Source of the DNA: Mumia sp050632745
Lineage (GTDB): Bacteria; Actinomycetota; Actinomycetes; Propionibacteriales; Nocardioidaceae
Length of the DNA: 64,000 bases
Direction of reading: 5' to 3'
Assembly (NCBI RefSeq): GCF_050632745.1
Contig: NZ_JBODSD010000004.1
Coordinates: 124,001-188,000, forward strand
Position 1 is the first letter of the stretch. Each line of letters opens with the position of its first letter. This document shows positions 61,965-64,000 of this stretch, one piece after another. The notes under the pieces are model-generated. The model had not been told where the DNA came from. It searched no databases and saw only the letters and a list, made by a program, of their open reading frames with translations. Position numbers and translations under genes: made by a program.

Positions 61965-62502
61965 GCCGACGGACCCGCTCGTAGGTGACGACGCGGTAGC
62001 CGTCGTACGGGACCGCGTCGACCTCGCGCCACTGCGACCAGTCCACCTCGGGGAACCACGCATCGCCCTCCGGCGCCGCGTCGACGTGGGTGAGGACCAT
62101 CCGGTCGGCCCGCCCGAGGGTCTGGGCGTAGATCTGCTCCCCGCCGATCACGAACACCTCGGCGTCGAGCTCGGAGGCAAGGTCGAGCGCGCCGTCGACG
62201 TCGTTGCTGACGACGACCTCGTCCGGCCCCTTCCACCCCGTGCGGCGCGTCACCACGACGGAGGTGCGGTGGGGCAACGGGCGGCCGATCGAGTCCCACG
62301 TCTTGCGCCCCATCACCAGGACGTGGCCGGTCGTCAACGCCTTGAACTGCTTGAGGTCGCCTGTCGGCGGCCAGGGCAGGCCGCCGTCGCGGCCGATCAC
62401 GCCGTTGGTCCCGACGGCGGCGACGAGCGTGATGCGGGCCCGGTGACCGCCCGGCGCCTGCTCCTCGTCGTCCAGCAGGCGCTGCGTGGTGCGCTGGGTC
62501 AT
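61957..62502 (-). CDS. dfrA: Dihydrofolate reductase
   Basis: The enzyme regenerates tetrahydrofolate after thymidylate synthesis. The 181-residue protein has the core ITLVAAVGTNGVIGRDGGLP, WPPTGDLKQFKALTTGHVLV, MGRKTWDSIGRPLPHRTSVV and VFVIGGEQIYAQTLGRADRM. The catalytic acidic residue is the Asp in TGDLKQF. About 23 N-terminal residues precede the core, longer than usual. Its ATG overlaps the thyA stop by 4 nt, so the two are cotranslated. Confidence 0.94.
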   Translation of the reverse strand: MTQRTTQRLLDDEEQAPGGHRARITLVAAVGTNGVIGRDGGLPWPPTGDLKQFKALTTGHVLVMGRKTWDSIGRPLPHRTSVVVTRRTGWKGPDEVVVSNDVDGALDLASELDAEVFVIGGEQIYAQTLGRADRMVLTHVDAAPEGDAWFPEVDWSQWREVDAVPYDGYRVVTYERVRRLR

Positions 62503-63311
62503 ACGGCGATCGGGGCCTTGATGCCCGGGTGGGGGTCGTAGCCGGTGATCTTGACCGAGTCGAGCGTGAAGCCGTCGATCGAGGTCACGCCGGGGTCCAG
62601 CTCGAGCTGCGGCAGAGCGCGCGGCTCGCGCGACAGCTGCTCGCGCGCCTGGTCGAGGTGGTTCACGTAGAGGTGCGCGTCGCCCAGCGTGTGCACGAAG
62701 TCGCCGACCTCCAGGCCCGCGACCTGCGCCACCATGTGGGTCAGCAGGGCGTACGAGGCGATGTTGAACGGGACGCCGAGGAACACGTCGCCCGAGCGCT
62801 GGTAGAGCTGGCACGACAAGCGCCCCGGGCCTCCGTCGACGCCTGGCGCGACGTAGAACTGGAACATCGTGTGGCACGGCGCCAGTGCCATGTCGGGCAG
62901 GTCGGCGACGTTCCAGGCGCTCACCAGGTGGCGGCGCGAGTCGGGGTCGCGCGCGATCGCGTCGATGACGCCCTGCAGCTGGTCGACGTGCCGCCCGTCG
63001 GGGGTCGGCCAGGACCGCCACTGGTAGCCGTAGATCGGGCCCAGCTCGCCCTGGTCGTCGGCCCACTCGTCCCAGATCGAGACGCCGTTCTCCTTGAGGT
63101 AGGCCGTGTTGGTGCTGCCCGCGATGAACCACAGGAGCTCGGCGACCACCGACCGGACGTGGACCTTCTTGGTGGTGACGAGCGGGAATCCCTCGCGCAG
63201 GTCGAACCGCATCTGGTGACCGAACACGCTCAGCGTGCCGGTGCCCGTCCGGTCGTCCTTCCGGACGCCGTCGTCGAGGATCCGCTGGACGAGGTCGAGG
63301 TAGGCGCGCAC
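62499..63311 (-). CDS. thyA: Thymidylate synthase ThyA
   Basis: ThyA methylates dUMP using methylenetetrahydrofolate and yields dihydrofolate for DfrA. The 270-residue protein has DDRTGTGTLSVFGHQMRFDL, WDEWADDQGELGPIYGYQWR, the catalytic Cys in MALAPCHTMFQFY, and the C-terminal substrate loop TLGDAHLYVNHLDQAREQLS. The GTG at 63311 lies 6 nt after TAGCGT (63323-63318, minus) with no ribosome site, so the mRNA is leaderless. It is divergent from an acetyltransferase gene with only 39 bp between starts. Confidence 0.96.
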   Translation of the reverse strand: MRAYLDLVQRILDDGVRKDDRTGTGTLSVFGHQMRFDLREGFPLVTTKKVHVRSVVAELLWFIAGSTNTAYLKENGVSIWDEWADDQGELGPIYGYQWRSWPTPDGRHVDQLQGVIDAIARDPDSRRHLVSAWNVADLPDMALAPCHTMFQFYVAPGVDGGPGRLSCQLYQRSGDVFLGVPFNIASYALLTHMVAQVAGLEVGDFVHTLGDAHLYVNHLDQAREQLSREPRALPQLELDPGVTSIDGFTLDSVKITGYDPHPGIKAPIAV

Positions 63312-63317
63312 CTGATC

Positions 63318-63343
63318 ACGCTACGACACCTACCTGACAGAAT
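63318..63343. promoter_or_regulatory. Overlapping divergent promoters of thyA and the acetyltransferase
   Basis: TAGCGT on the minus strand (63323-63318) and CAGAAT on the plus strand (63338-63343) end 6 and 7 nt before their start codons. CTGTCAGGT (63340-63332, minus), then 8 nt and TAGCGT, weakly resembles the RecA-NDp motif. Confidence 0.4.
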
Positions 63344-63350
63344 CGAGCAG

Positions 63351-63905
63351 GTGACCACTGCCGACACCAGCGTCCGGGTCGCGTGGAGCGCCGACGCCGA
63401 CGCCATCGCGACGCTCCAGGCGACGGCGTGGCGCGAGCGCTACGCCGACCTCCTCCCGCCCGAACTGATCGCTCAGATCGTGCCCGAGCTGTTCGCCGCC
63501 AAGTGGACCGCCTCGCTCGAGCGGCCCGGCGACGCGCGCAACCGCGTGCTCGTCGCGCTGGAGCACAGCACCGTCCGCGGGTTCGCCGTCACCGGTCCGT
63601 CCGCCGACGACGACGCCGACCCCGTCGCCGACGGCGAGGTCAGCGAGCTCACCGTCTCGCGCGAGCACCGGCGGGCGGGCCACGGATCACGGCTGCTGCA
63701 GGCAGCCGCGGACACGCTGCGCGCCGACCGGTTCACCCGCGCGACGATGTGGCTCGACGCGCGCGACGACGCGCTGAGGCAGTTCGTGCAGAGCACCGGC
63801 TGGGCGCCCGACGGGGCTCACCGCGAGGTCGATCCGGTCGGCGACGGCTCCGTACGGCTCAAGCAGGTGAGACTCCACACGACGCTCGGGGGCGACGATG
63901 GCTGA
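63351..63905 (+). CDS. GNAT N-acetyltransferase
   Basis: The 184-residue protein has the GNAT fold: TSVRVAWSADADAIATLQAT at the N-terminus, VLVALEHSTVRGFAVTGPSA in the central strands, and VSREHRRAGHGSRLLQAAAD with the acetyl-CoA loop. An acidic DDDADPVADGE insertion precedes the last. The GTG at 63351 begins a leaderless-type transcript. Substrate unknown. Its stop overlaps the start of the next gene by 8 nt. Confidence 0.84.
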   Translation: MTTADTSVRVAWSADADAIATLQATAWRERYADLLPPELIAQIVPELFAAKWTASLERPGDARNRVLVALEHSTVRGFAVTGPSADDDADPVADGEVSELTVSREHRRAGHGSRLLQAAADTLRADRFTRATMWLDARDDALRQFVQSTGWAPDGAHREVDPVGDGSVRLKQVRLHTTLGGDDG

Positions 63906-64000
63906 GACCGATCACGGGCCCGTCGGCTTCACCGTGGCTGCGGCCGACTTCTACGAGGACCTCGAGAACGACAACTCGCGGACGTTCTGGGCGGCGCACA
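63898..64000 (+). CDS. DUF2461-family protein, 5' part only
   Basis: Thirty-four codons are inside the window: GFTVAAADFYEDLENDNSRT then FWAAH, which matches the start of DUF2461 proteins (TIGR02453), whose role is unknown. The ATG at 63898 overlaps the stop of the acetyltransferase gene. The rest lies past the right edge. Confidence 0.7.
   Translation, partial: MAETDHGPVGFTVAAADFYEDLENDNSRTFWAAH

Overview
The window is GC-rich bacterial chromosome with actinobacterial gene content: ClgR, DUF3046, an RecA-NDp-type recA promoter, a HemD/winged-helix NnaR-type regulator, Lhr next to Nei, and many apparent leaderless starts. Nocardioidaceae is the most likely family, partly because of the 43-nt extragenic palindrome at 27441-27589. 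That placement is an inference; no rRNA gene is present to test it. The density is normal for a chromosome. No gap exceeds 300 bases, and I saw no tRNA, rRNA, CRISPR array, prophage, transposase or integrase.

Layout. 1-3.5 kb: the 5' part of a secreted protein gene, divergent from a large LuxR-type STAND regulator. 3.5-5.7 kb: miaB and a HAD hydrolase, overlapping. 5.8-9.3 kb: a gluABCD glutamate-type uptake operon with a strong hairpin between gluB and gluC. 9.3-13.2 kb: small unknowns, an acetyltransferase, a CapA-like lipoprotein and an M28 peptidase lipoprotein. 13.2-14.9 kb: recA-recX. 15-17.3 kb: large-subunit catalase. 17.5-19.8 kb: secreted FnIII protein, MTA phosphorylase, DUF3046. 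19.8-23 kb: MMPL exporter and divergent TetR regulator around an array of TGTTMAC repeats. 23-27.4 kb: membrane protein, alpha/beta hydrolase and a three-gene ABC-2 exporter. 27.4-31.5 kb: extragenic palindrome and a secreted GH78 alpha-L-rhamnosidase with an elaborate promoter. 31.5-38.3 kb: membrane protein, lhr-nei repair pair, acetyltransferase. 38.3-44.2 kb: ftsK - rodZ-like - pgsA - cinA - clgR, reading leftward. 44.2-47.1 kb: arginine deiminase and antiporter. 47.3-57.3 kb: nitrate assimilation cluster. 57.4-58.3 kb: hsp20 with a divergent MerR gene. 58.3-61 kb: RNase J and dapA. 61.1-64 kb: thioesterase, dfrA-thyA, acetyltransferase and the start of a DUF2461 gene.

How the genes work together. 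The nitrate cluster is complete: NarK imports nitrate, NasA with its NasB-like reductase makes nitrite, NirBD makes ammonium, SirB-type chelatase supports siroheme, and a HemD-winged-helix protein is the probable regulator. Most junctions inside it are 4-nt start/stop overlaps. The narK and nirB promoters share an 18/21-identical block, which is the clearest regulatory signal in the window. recA and lhr both have motifs resembling the LexA-independent (PafBC-type) damage promoter. dfrA-thyA couples thymidylate synthesis to folate recycling.

A second general signal is the promoter layout: at least 13 genes have a TAnnnT -10 box ending 6-8 nt before the start codon, as expected for leaderless mRNAs. 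This helped choose several starts, including nirB, dapA and ftsK. I found no convincing new multi-gene defence or biosynthetic system. The novel material is mostly regulatory: operators, hairpins, and a RodZ-like protein fused to an N-terminal membrane domain.
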